18,079 nt of DNA from Acanthamoeba castellanii str. Neff (Eukaryota; Discosea; Longamoebia; Acanthamoebidae), in the NCBI RefSeq assembly GCF_000313135.1, contig NW_004457249.1, positions 5,878 through 23,956 on the forward strand, read 5' to 3'. A program made the translations under genes and the position numbers. Under the pieces are notes generated by a model. That model made no database searches. It was not told the origin of the DNA and saw only the letters and a program-made list of their open reading frames with translations. Each line of letters starts with the position of its first letter. The stretch's first letter is position 1. Shown here in pieces: positions 8,860 to 16,333 of the stretch.

Positions 8860-9480
8860 GACATCAGCTTACTGCCAAGGAATATGCCAATGTTGCCAAT
8901 AAGATTGTCAAGCCCCACTGTGCTGACCTGCTGGACACTGTGGTGCTTGTGGTTGCTGAGTCCAAGTTGGTGCTTGTCTCTGCTGACCCATATGCCACCT
9001 TGTACTGTATTGGCCAAACCCATGTTTGTTTTGGCAAAGCAGCCAAGGTCCTCCAGCAGTGACCAAGGCATGGTGCTGTTTTGTCCAAGGGTCCTTGGTT
9101 GAGGCACAGGAGATCATGGTAAAGGGTTGGTGCTTCTGCATGATCCTGCAACTGCCTGGCAGCCTACAAGGAAGTCTCTTGGATGTGGCTCTAGAGGCTA
9201 TCACCTCTTGGAGGGAGCTCAGCCTCACCACTGACTATTGTGGCTCACCCCATTTTCATCAAGGTGCTCTGCAAGGTCATGGCAAGGATTCGTTGTCTCC
9301 TGGGCGACCTTGGCCTTGATGGTCCTGATGCCATTGCCATTAAAGGCCACCTCCAATCCTTCCTACCATGGGCGTTGCCATCCTTCCCAGTGGAGGATTG
9401 TGATGTAGCCCTACTGCTCCTGATACTTCACTTGCACAGGTCACTGGCAAAAGTTTCAGTGTTGCAATCTGACCACCAAG
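8860..9480 (+). pseudogene. Decayed unrecognised gene in three frame-shifted pieces
   Basis: Three plus-strand pieces read like one protein. The first is about 8866-9061 (ANKIVKPHCADLLDTVVLVV, then LVSADPYATLYCIGQTHVCF). The second is about 9095-9250 (EIMVKGWCFCMILQLPGSLQ). The third is 9240-9480 (FIKVLCKVMARIRCLLGDLG). A TGA at 9060-9062 and two frame changes separate them. Composition is globular and hydrophobic-rich with no motif I can name. It may be a domesticated or captured host gene or part of a larger element. Confidence 0.4.
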
Positions 9481-10439
9481 AGCAACAACAACAACAACGC
9501 TTACATTGTCCAACAACCACAGCAGTGAAGCCAATTGCACAGCACAAACAAGGCAAGTTTCACCCATGTACTTTCTCTGACTGTGTCAGTTTATGTCCAC
9601 TCACTCTATAAGAAGCCAGATGGAATGCTATGTTGCAAGGATCAACACCCAATATGAGGACATAACTTCAAGATTGTAGCAACCACCTTTTGATAAATGC
9701 CCACAACAGGCAAAGTGGTGTGCTTGTCTGGGAATGCCATTGTCACCAATGTTGCTGTTGTACATATGACCTCAGTGTGTGTGACATCACAAGTGGGCAA
9801 CCCTATGGAGGCAGAATGGTCCTGATGTGATCTTGTGCTCACTATCATTGTGGTTATGTCCCTCCCTATTAATAGCCATATCTTTACATTCTCTTGTTTG
9901 TTGCCCACTTGGTGCTGTTTGCTGTTGCTAATGGGTTGTCCATTACTTTGCTGTCTTTCACACACACACACACACACACCACTGACTGGAGATCATTGTG
10001 GACGCCAACTGAAGACCACTGTTGGCATGGTCTGCATGCACTCTGCTGCTGAGAAGCAAGTTGGTCAATGATGAAAGACTGTCATGCAGGAGTGTAGTGA
10101 GGCCCTTGATCACACCCACCATAGTGCTGCCTACTTTTGCACCAGCCACTGAACCAAAATGTGAACCTGAGACCTCTCATCTTGGCGCCTAGCCCAACAA
10201 AATAATCTTCTTTTTCTTCTTTAAAAACTGGATGGTGCACTGGCACTGAGGTGTGCACCATCTCTTTTTGCATTTCCCTTTGCATCTGCTGGGGATGAGG
10301 TTGGCTGAGGGCCAAGGTCTTGGTGAGACCACTTAACATTGGACAAGCCACAGGCCATGTGCTCATGGCATGTAGGACAAGGGGTACTCCCACTACACCT
10401 GTCCTCATGTAATCAACCACCAGGCACTACATGCAAGTC
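9481..10439. other. Decayed spacer without a confident gene; (CA)n microsatellite
   Basis: Short protein-like pieces occur on both strands (for example plus 9700-9830 and minus 10250-10150), but none is long or motif-bearing. A CAACAACAACAAC run lies near 9484, and a pure CA dinucleotide tract of about 10 repeats occupies 9959-9979. I see no RNA gene or terminal repeat. Confidence 0.5.
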
Positions 10440-11192
10440 GCTCCAATGGGTACAGCACATTTGCTCACCCTTGATGTGGTTCAGGTTCAACTAACAAAAG
10501 CAGTGCATGTGCATGACAAACCATTGTGGAAATGAGCCATGACAGAGGCACAGCAACAACACTGAGCCTTGAATAGCGCAAAGTTGCATCAGCACCACAT
10601 TATCCACAGCAGCAGACAGTCACCTGCCTTGTACCAACAATGAGCATGTGGTGCCCAGACACAACCGCCACCTCAGCCACAGATGCACACAATGCTGAGT
10701 TCATCACCAAGCACCCTCCCACACTCACATGCAACCATCTCCTCAAGCAATTCTCATCCAGGAAGTTTTACACCTTCAATCTCATTCACCTCACTGAGTT
10801 GCATCACATGCTTGACACCTCTACTTCATTAGCTTCATTGATGACCATACTTGCCTTGTGCAGGTGTACTTCATGTGCATGAAGTGTGAGGTCCAGTGCA
10901 AGCTACAGGCATTAATCACCATGCACACCTCACTTGGCCATGTTCATGTTCTCAAATCTGACCATGGAGGCAAGTATGTTGGCAATGCCATCCAGGAGTG
11001 GATGTCATGCTGAGGAATCTGACATGTCACTGCACTGACCTACTCACCTGAGCACAACAGCATTGTGGAGCAATTCAATTGCACTGTGATGAACATGGTG
11101 TGTGTGATGCTCTTGGCTCAGGTCTGGCCAACAAGTTCTGGGCTGAGGCTCTCCACACTGCCGTCTTTGTGCACAACCACATTCCATCCAAG
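10440..11192 (+). mobile_element. Ty1/copia retrotransposon relic, integrase core (5' part)
   Basis: The plus strand encodes a decayed copia integrase. The first Asp pair is at 10840-10845 (FIDDHTCLVQVYF), the second Asp at 10960-10962 (LKSDHGGKYV), and Glu at 11068-11070 (PEHNSIVEQFN). All three are in one frame, and the last two have the D-x35-E spacing of retroviral-type integrases. After a frame change near 11105 it continues NKFWAEALHTAVFVHNHIPSK. The first-to-second Asp distance (about 40 residues) is shorter than usual for copia. An in-frame TGA follows at about 11011. The frame breaks off at PSK (11192) because a LINE is inserted, and it resumes at 14360. The upstream limit is unclear; weak pieces start near 10440 and no LTR was found. 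Confidence 0.82.
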
Positions 11193-11283
11193 TTTTTTTT
11201 TTTTTTTTGTAGACAGAAAGAGCCCGCCAACTGGCGGGACTGGGGGCTTGCGCCCCTCTTTCCACATCTGGTGGGATAAACAT
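11193..11283 (-). repeat. Poly-A-tailed tail with two GC hairpins (LINE 3' end or separate SINE)
   Basis: On the minus strand this reads a short leader, the hairpin GGGGCGCAAGCCCC (11243-11256), the hairpin CCCGCC/GGCGGG (11223-11238), TCTTTCTGTCTAC and then A16. The three CpGs, all within stems, are retained although the neighbouring LINE is CpG-poor. The near-repeats TCCATCCAAG (11183-11192) and TCCCTCCAAG (11283-11292), 9 of 10 identical, flank it exactly 100 bp apart. This is what an independent short retroposon would leave. It has no A or B box that I can find. Confidence 0.6.
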
Positions 11284-11299
11284 CCCTCCAAGGGCCACC

Positions 11300-12450
11300 C
11301 CTACCCCATGCCCTTGTCCACTAGGTCTCTGGCTGCAATGGTGGATTCCTTGTGCACATCCCTGCTGGCAACTGCCTCACACTGAGCACCCCACCTATTG
11401 AATGCCCCTGCAGTGATACTATGTGTGAGCTTTGTGATGAGGGACTTTTTGTCCACCACGCTGAAGTAGTCAAGGGCCTTGTGGAGAGACTTGGGCACAT
11501 AACCCAGGGCGCCCCAGTACTTATTGAATGCCCTGAGTTCTGTGAATGGTGTGAACTCACATTGAGACAGTGTCACTTCCAGTCCAGGTGGTGGTGTGCC
11601 TTTTTCTTGGCCACAGTGGCTGCATGTAGGTAGCACAGTTCCTGGGTCCTATTGCCCACATCAGGGAGAGGGCATCTCGCCCAGTCTGGCACTTCTGTGA
11701 GCTGCATCATGTTACATGTGATTGGTACACTGTCACCCTGCATGAGGCAGTGTTTGACATAGTTAACTACCTTGATGGCCTTGTGAGTGTACCACCTAGT
11801 GATGCCCACTGCCTCACCCTCTTTCCTGTGGTGGGCAGGATACAGGATTTCTGTGGCTGCCTTGGCCATGGTGTTGTGAACTGACTGTGTGTGACCCATG
11901 GGTGGGTCCTGGTGGCAAGCTGCTAGGAGAGTGTGCACATGCTCCAGGAATCTGCTCTTGGTGGCTGTGTTGTCCAGCTGGCCAGTAGTGAATTGCTGAG
12001 TGGCTGATTTGTGCCTGAGCACAGCAGGTTGGGTATTGCCATCATGCAGGTGGATAGACAGCAGGGCAGGGGCGTGGTCTGATTTGATGGCCAAGTCATG
12101 AGAGATGTGAGCAGTTGCAATGTCAGTGCCTACACTTACCAAGACCAGGTCGATGTGTTTCTGCTGGATGACCACCCTATGGTAATGTTTGTAGAACACC
12201 TGGCTTGTGCTAGCCACTCTTGTCTGGTCTTTGGTGGGAAGGAACTTCATGATGAGGTCCAGATTGGTGCCATCAAGTGCCTCCAGCCCCTGGCACGCAC
12301 CACTGTCCTGCCTGATGTTGTTGTGGGAGCATGCACTGATAGTATGGCTGGCCTACAAAAGCCCAGTAAAGCTGGCTGTAGCCTGTGCTGCTTGCTGGGT
12401 GTAGGCTGTGAGGGCCACAGTGCTGTCAGCCTGGCAATCAGCCTGGTGCT
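11300..12450 (-). pseudogene. LINE ORF2 fragment: C-terminal endonuclease half and linker
   Basis: A 225-codon frame (12250-11573) contains HIDLVLVS and then AIKSDHAPALLSI. These correspond to the D-x-x-L/I-V-S and catalytic S-D-H motifs of LINE apurinic-type endonucleases. Upstream pieces (AILSVHAPTT near 12330 and GLEALDGTNLDLIM near 12270) match the N-A-P and pre-GDFN regions, but the GDFN motif itself is not visible, so the domain is shortened. Downstream the linker continues through a frame change near 11560 (ALGYVPKSLHKALDYFSVVD) to about 11300. No reverse transcriptase motif (such as YxDD) follows. The fragment is non-functional. Confidence 0.7.
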
Positions 12451-12619
12451 GTTGGCGGGCCTGGCTAGCTGTGACTCTATCCTCATGTCTGCGCTCCTGG
12501 GTGGCCTGGCTGCAGTCAGCCTCTCACTCTTCCACCATCTTAGATTTGATGATGGCAATGGCCTTCCTGTTGAAGGATTTTCTACCTGAGGGTGGCAGAA
12601 GGGAAAGGTGAGGGGAGGG

Positions 12620-13400
12620 GGAGGAACTGGGACATGTGAGCAAGGCTGGGGTTTCATACCATTGAGCTCCAGGGCCTTGTTCATGCCTGTGGCCAACTTG
12701 AACTGAATGGTCATCCACAGGGCCATTCTGCCATTGATGAGCTGGCTGAAGAAGTGATCAGTGACAGGTACACACCTGTGGCGCAGGAACTCCATGACGG
12801 CATGGCAGGATGTGATCTCTGCCAGCCCCTGGATGTACACCTGGTTGCTGCCTTGGGTGTACCCATCTTTCCATGGGCTGATGTCCAGTTCCTTGCCAAG
12901 GAGAATGACATGACAAAGAGTGCAGATAGCCTCAGCAGCTGCCATGTCATTGAGGAGGAGCAGCCATGTGCTGGGGACCACCATGCTCAGGGAGGTGTGC
13001 ATGGGGTTGAGGATGACTCCCTTGTGCTTGAGGTATGTGATGAGAGCATCCAGTGTGATGACTGTGAAATCTCCATTGTTGGCTATGTGGATGGCCCTGG
13101 CTGGCTGGAAGACATTGATGGAGACTCAGCCAGGACCTTGCCAGGCGCCCTTGAGGACCTTGGTGGTGTGGTTGACCTCATCCATTGGGATGTTGAGGCC
13201 CATGACTCCAGTCATGGAACATAATGGTGCCTTGTTTGAGATGATGGGGAGGCCCAGGCTCTGAAGCTTGGACAGGGCAAGGGCATATTCCTCAGGCTTG
13301 AGGCTGGAAATCAACATGGTGTGCTGACCCATGAGGCTGGCTTCTGTGTAATCATCCTTGAGCTTGTCTTCTGAGATGATTTCTTCCACCTCCTCTGTTC
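12620..13400 (-). pseudogene. LINE ORF1
   Basis: One minus-strand frame is open from about 13400 to beyond 12620 apart from a single TGA at 13128-13126, which fits a CGA ancestor (GPG-stop-VSINVFQ). Sample segments are HTMLISSLKPEEYALALSKL, DFTVITLDALITYLKHKGVI and LLLLNDMAAAEAICTLCHVI. The arrangement recalls the RNA-binding first protein of LINEs, but I see no zinc knuckle and cannot assign an RRM with certainty. An ATG at 13404-13402 is one base out of frame, so the start is unresolved. Position upstream of an endonuclease-bearing frame supports the ORF1 call. Confidence 0.55.
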
Positions 13401-13406
13401 ATGGGT

Positions 13407-13760
13407 GATGGGCTTGGGTGACAGGGAGGTGAGTAAGGAGGGAGAAGGCCACAGGTGGCCCAGTATTTATGTATTACAGGCCCCAACAGCTGGCCAATCC
13501 TGTAGCAAGCCAGTTGGGAAAGCACAAATGATTGGCCACGAAAATTCACTCAGCTATTCCCACCATGGTTGACCTTCCATTGGGCAATTGGCACTGCCCA
13601 AAGGGGGTACCCAAGCACCTCCCAGCCAATAGAAGGTCCCCCAGCCACACAAGGAACTAGCCAGCTGGGTGGGGTTTTATGTGAATGGATCCAGGAAGGG
13701 GCAGAGGAGCAGGGGCAGCAGACATATAAAGAGGGCGCAGCAGTCTCATGGGCTGTGTCA
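13407..13760. promoter_or_regulatory. Divergent CCAAT/TATA-like promoter pair in the LINE 5' region
   Basis: On the minus strand a CCAAT (complement of 13531-13535) lies about 65 bp upstream of CATAAATA (complement near 13463-13470), with the ORF1 region starting about 60 bp further on. On the plus strand CCAAT at 13626-13630 lies about 95 bp upstream of TATAAA at 13725-13730, pointing the opposite way. This could be a sense promoter and an antisense promoter of the LINE. The evidence is motif spacing only. Confidence 0.35.
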
Positions 13761-14350
13761 GCCAAGGGGGGTGCTCTGTTGTGGGGCTTTGTGTGGTTGG
13801 GGGAGGTGCAGGGGGCGCTGAATTGGAGACTGTGGGGGGGTAAAGAACCTGCAGCTTCTTGTGTACTAGACACTGTGCCAACATGGAAACCTGAGAGGGT
13901 GGAGGAGAAGGGAGCTCCATAGGGTATGGGGTCAGGGGGTTCCCAAGGCTTGCCATGAAAGGATGTTTGATGTAAAATGTAAAAACAAAATAATCTTAGG
14001 TCCAATAAGGTGGTAGAGCAGGCCACATTTATTGTGGATTTGAAGAAAAGGGGTGGCGGGCAGTGATTAAAAGGATGGGGCAGGTCAGCAAGCCCATAAG
14101 GCTTTGGGGAGGGTGGGAGAGGTGTTATGATGACAGGGTAAAATCCCTGGGTGAGTGGATAATGACTGCTTGTAGTTGGGGGCGAAAAGATGAAGAAGAC
14201 ATAGAGCGGGGGGAGACAGCTACCACTGGGGATGGGTCCCATGGCGAGCAGTTTACAGCTGCTTGTAGCCAATATAAACAACAGGGTAGGCGTACCATGT
14301 AGGGCTAGTAGCATGTAGATCCCTTGCATCCTCTCCATCTTTTTTCTATG
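13761..14350. other. LINE 5' untranslated region, no supported gene
   Basis: A long minus-strand open frame (to 13550) covers this stretch, but it begins inside the copia remnant beyond the LINE boundary. Its product is proline- and serine-rich without motifs, so I do not call a gene. G-rich runs on the plus strand (for example near 13796-13845) are common. The LINE starts just inside 14350. Confidence 0.45.
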
Positions 14351-14359
14351 CCATCCAAG

Positions 14360-14427
14360 TTGGTCAGCAACCAGGCGCCATACCAACTGTGCTATAGCAA
14401 GGCGCCTGACATCTCCAAGGTATTAGA
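14360..14427 (+). mobile_element. Ty1/copia relic, continuation after the LINE insertion
   Basis: Following the second copy of CCATCCAAG the frame reads PSK-LVSNQAPYQLCYSKAPDISK, the segment that normally follows the copia integrase core (compare the conserved K-x-P-x-D-I/V-S). It is in the same frame as AVFVHNHIPSK at 11160-11192, so 10440-11192 and 14360-14427 were once contiguous. It ends abruptly at 14427, where the duplicated CBS exon begins. Reverse transcriptase and RNase H are absent. Confidence 0.78.
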
Positions 14428-14564
14428 GGCATGGAGAGGATGCAGTTGGTGTGGAGTGTGTGTAGGACGTCCTTGAGTGGCGTCTTGGTCTCAACTGAGA
14501 TGAGCTTGCACAAGGCTAGTGCCCCCAACTCTGCTACCTTGATGTTCTTCATGCTGCTCATGGC
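14428..14564 (-). pseudogene. Decayed duplicate of CBS exon 1
   Basis: This aligns to 601-740 with one 3-base deletion and 11 substitutions. Nine substitutions are CpG-to-TpG or CpA changes, and of the 12 CpGs in the intact exon only two survive (one lies in the deletion). Resulting protein changes are Arg-to-Cys, Arg-to-His and Val-to-Met types, for example LHTNCILSMP instead of LHTNRILSVP. It is cut on the left by the copia relic at 14427 and on the right by a second copia element inserted at the start codon. It cannot be expressed as a CBS protein. Confidence 0.93.
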
Positions 14565-14672
14565 TGTTGAGAGAAAAGAGAGATGTATTGAAGAGGATAC
14601 AAAGTGTGACAGATATGGAAAGTGGTGAATGAGAAAGAATAGACAATGGTTCAAGACTGGTCACTTCCAACA
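14565..14672 (-). repeat. 3' LTR of the minus-strand copia element
   Basis: This 108-bp partner of 16228-16333 differs by about eight substitutions and a 2-bp indel. It directly abuts the duplicated CBS exon at TSD ATGGC (14560-14564), whose AT belongs to the CBS start codon. The internal side begins with the complement of a purine-rich tract, as expected for plus-strand priming. Confidence 0.88.
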
Positions 14673-14892
14673 CCCCCACAGTTGAGATAAGTTGTAGGTC
14701 ATTCACAAGTAGCCAGATTCAGCTTAGCCATATTGAGTATGAGCTTGATTTATGGAACTGCCTTTGTTAGGAAGTTGGTGAGATTGTTGTTTGTAGGAAT
14801 GTAGAAGAGCTTGATGACTCCACTCTGAAGATTGTCATGTACAAACCCCTCCTTGATGGTGAAATGTTTCAGACAAGCATGGTATGTGTATG

Positions 14893-15965
14893 GTGAATCT
14901 GGACTACAACAGCAACAAGTTGATCTACTTCCTTGGCACCATTCCTGCACTGGTGGAGAATAAAAAGGTTCCCTTGTATTCATGTTCCTCTACACCTGCT
15001 TCACCTGTGCATGGCATACTGCCACTCCCTATTTTCAACACCAGCTGCTTGAGTAGTGACTGGTTGCTTCTCCATGACTTCAGTGCTGCGACACCCACTG
15101 TTGTTCAGTGTGCCAATGAGAAGCCATTACCTGTGTTGGTTGTGGCACCCTTCATGGCGCCATCTGTGTTGACAGATCATTGGCAAAGATCGCCATCACT
15201 GATGTGAAGTATGTGCCTGACATTCAGGACACCCTCATCTCTCCACTTCTCCTCACCAACTGCAGACTTCACATCAAGTGGGATCACACTCATGGCTTCA
15301 AATTCTACTTGGGGTCTGTCACTATTATCCATCTGCAAGGGGAATATTCTTCTTGCCCCCATGGAGCTATGTCACTCTGTTGAGATGGCATGTACCATCA
15401 TGCCTGAGTCCATCATCATCACTGCCTACACTGCTGCTGCTGATCTGGATCTTCAGCATTGTCATCTGGGGCACATCAGTGCAGTGTGCTCTGCTGTTGT
15501 ATTCTGTATTGTGTGCACCTGACATTGCAGAGTCACACTGCCATGCTGTGCTACAGGGCTCTCTCTCCCTGCACTGCTCTGTCTGTGCATCTGGCAATGC
15601 TTGGCCAATTTGGAAAGCCCCTCCATCTTGCACAGCATGTGCCTCACAACCTGGGGAGCTTCTGTTGGCCAACCTCAGCCCCATTGAGTCACCTCAGTCA
15701 GCAGTACTACATCCTCACCATCACTACATCCTCACCATCACTGATTCTGCCACTCAGTTTCACTGGTCCCAACCACTCCACCACAAGAGCAATGTGTTTG
15801 TGCATGTGTGAGAGATTGTCACCCAACTGCCTGTCTTGCACCACCCCAGGTTCATGCAATTTGATGACAGTGGGGAGTTCTCTAGTGGTGACTTCAGACA
15901 ATGGCTTGCTGACAGTGGCATTGAGGCCCACTCCACTGTACATGTCTGAGTACAATGGCTGTGGT
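14893..15965 (+). mobile_element. Inverted Ty1/copia fragment (protease to integrase) nested in the element
   Basis: Plus-strand frames read copia domains in order. A protease-like W-L-L-x-D-F segment and ITDVKYVPDIQDTLISPLLL are near 15050-15260. A GAG-pre-integrase H-x3-H (LQHCHLGHIS) and C-x2-C (CSVCASGNA) follow near 15450-15600. Integrase pieces come last (ILTITDSATQFHWSQPLHHK, then MQFDDSGEFSSGDFRQWLAD and SGIEAHSTVH). A 17-bp tandem duplication (15708-15724 and 15725-15741) shifts the frame inside the integrase. Orientation is opposite to the enclosing element and the sequence differs from the integrase at 10840-11192, so this is a third copia copy or an inverted segment. Junction positions are estimates. 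Confidence 0.75.
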
Positions 15966-16214
15966 GTTCTTTGACATCTTACTGCTGTTGGGCATGATGA
16001 AGGAGAGGAGTTCCTGTTCTTTCATGGCCTGGTATTGTCAAGCACAAGTGATGAGTGGACTGTAGTCTTGTTGGATGAATCAACCAAAATTGTGACTGTT
16101 CAGTAGATTAACAATGTTGGGTCTCCATTCTTCATAGTTGGTTTTGTTTAGGTGAGGAAATGACGTAGTGTCCAGCAACATGGTGATACTAGAGATGGAG
16201 ATTCAGTGGAGGCG

Positions 16215-16227
16215 TGGGCCCATAACC
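16215..16227 (-). other. Primer binding site, half initiator tRNA-Met type
   Basis: Immediately inside the 5' LTR the minus strand reads GGTTATGGGCCCA. This is complementary to the anticodon stem-loop region of eukaryotic initiator tRNA-Met (TGGGCCCATAACC). Drosophila copia and some relatives prime from a cleaved half-tRNA in this way. The match is 13 contiguous bases by my knowledge of the tRNA. Confidence 0.8.
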
Positions 16228-16333
16228 TGTTGAGAGAAAAGAGATGTATTGAAGAGGATACAAAGTGTGATAGATATGGAAAGTGGTGAAAGAGACAGAA
16301 TAGATGATGGTTTGAGACTGGTCGCTTCCAACA
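16228..16333 (-). repeat. 5' LTR of the minus-strand copia element
   Basis: This is a 106-bp LTR with TGTTGGAAG and TCTCAACA ends in element orientation, about 92% identical to the 3' LTR. At two aligned sites one LTR has TG where the other has CA, which implies an ancestral CG mutated on opposite strands, and one CpG survives here where the other LTR has CA. It is unusually short for an LTR, but many copia-like elements have LTRs of 100-300 bp. Confidence 0.88.

Larger units (their letters stand above)
11193..14350 (-). mobile_element. Non-LTR retrotransposon (LINE), internally deleted, inserted in copia
   Basis: The element reads right to left. From its 5' end it has an untranslated region (14350 to about 13407), ORF1 (about 13400-12620), an ORF2 part with an apurinic-type endonuclease (about 12450-12050) and linker (to about 11300), then a GC-rich hairpin tail and poly-A (T16 at 11193-11208 on the plus strand). 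It is flanked by the 9-bp duplication CCATCCAAG at 11184-11192 and 14351-14359, and the copia frame is continuous across it. No reverse transcriptase is present, so roughly two thirds of ORF2 is deleted near 11293-11300. An alternative is that the tail 11193-11283 is a separate SINE that landed at the same site. Confidence 0.75.
2440..14427. mobile_element. About 12-kb CpG-depleted insertion block (nested, decayed elements)
   Basis: Everything between the two host duplications is foreign in composition. CpG is scarce, TpG and CpA are abundant, and reading frames are chopped by TGA/TAG and frameshifts. The edges are sharp: 2439/2440 inside the nocturnin-like fragment and 14427/14428 inside CBS exon 1. 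Recognisable contents are a transposase-like relic, a small inverted-repeat element, a copia integrase relic and a LINE. Between them lie several broken coding segments with plausible introns that I cannot name. Whether the block entered as one unit or grew by nesting cannot be decided from sequence alone, but the LINE-in-copia order shows at least some growth by nesting. Confidence 0.85.
14565..16333 (-). mobile_element. Ty1/copia retrotransposon (minus) with both LTRs, interrupted inside
   Basis: The element is bounded by LTRs at 16228-16333 (5') and 14565-14672 (3'). Target duplications are 14560-14564 (ATGGC) and 16334-16338 (AGGGC, one mismatch), as deduced from the empty site at 736-741 region of the left copy. 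Next to the 5' LTR is a half-tRNA-iMet primer site, then a gag start (MLLDTTSFPHLNKTNYEEWR at 16181-16122). Next to the 3' LTR are a purine-rich tract (GTGGGGGTG) and the RNase H C-terminus (KHFTIKEGFVHDNLQSGVIK ... FLTKAVP, ending at 14750). The middle, about 14893-15965, is replaced by an oppositely oriented copia fragment. The element is dead: gag has internal stops and reverse transcriptase is absent. Confidence 0.88.

Noticed and set aside
8521..8866. A complete LTR between the TATA-like site and the primer-site remnant
   Set aside because: No paired copy, no matching TG...CA ends and no target duplication could be found.
2440..9480. Calling the block an endogenous giant virus
   Set aside because: No hallmark viral gene (major capsid, packaging ATPase, polymerase) is recognisable. 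The idea is kept only as one hypothesis for the unnamed dead genes.
9958..9980. CA repeat as part of a CRISPR-like or regulatory array
   Set aside because: It is a plain dinucleotide microsatellite with no spacers; the window is eukaryotic.
13550..14386. 278-codon minus-strand open frame over the LINE 5' region
   Set aside because: It starts inside the copia remnant beyond the LINE boundary, is proline/serine-rich without motifs, and overlaps promoter-like signals. More likely a chance open frame in skewed DNA.
14358..14412. tRNA-like segment on the minus strand (TAGCACAGTTGG resembles a pol III A box) with GGCGCC inverted repeats
   Set aside because: The same bases encode the copia continuation LVSNQAPYQLCYSKAPDISK in frame with the integrase at 11192. 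No acceptor stem or B box is present.
2440..14427. Repeat-induced point mutation (fungal RIP) as the cause of decay
   Set aside because: The changes seen in the CBS copy are at CpG, not at the CpA context typical of Neurospora-type RIP, and host gene style is not obviously fungal. Not excluded for non-canonical RIP.
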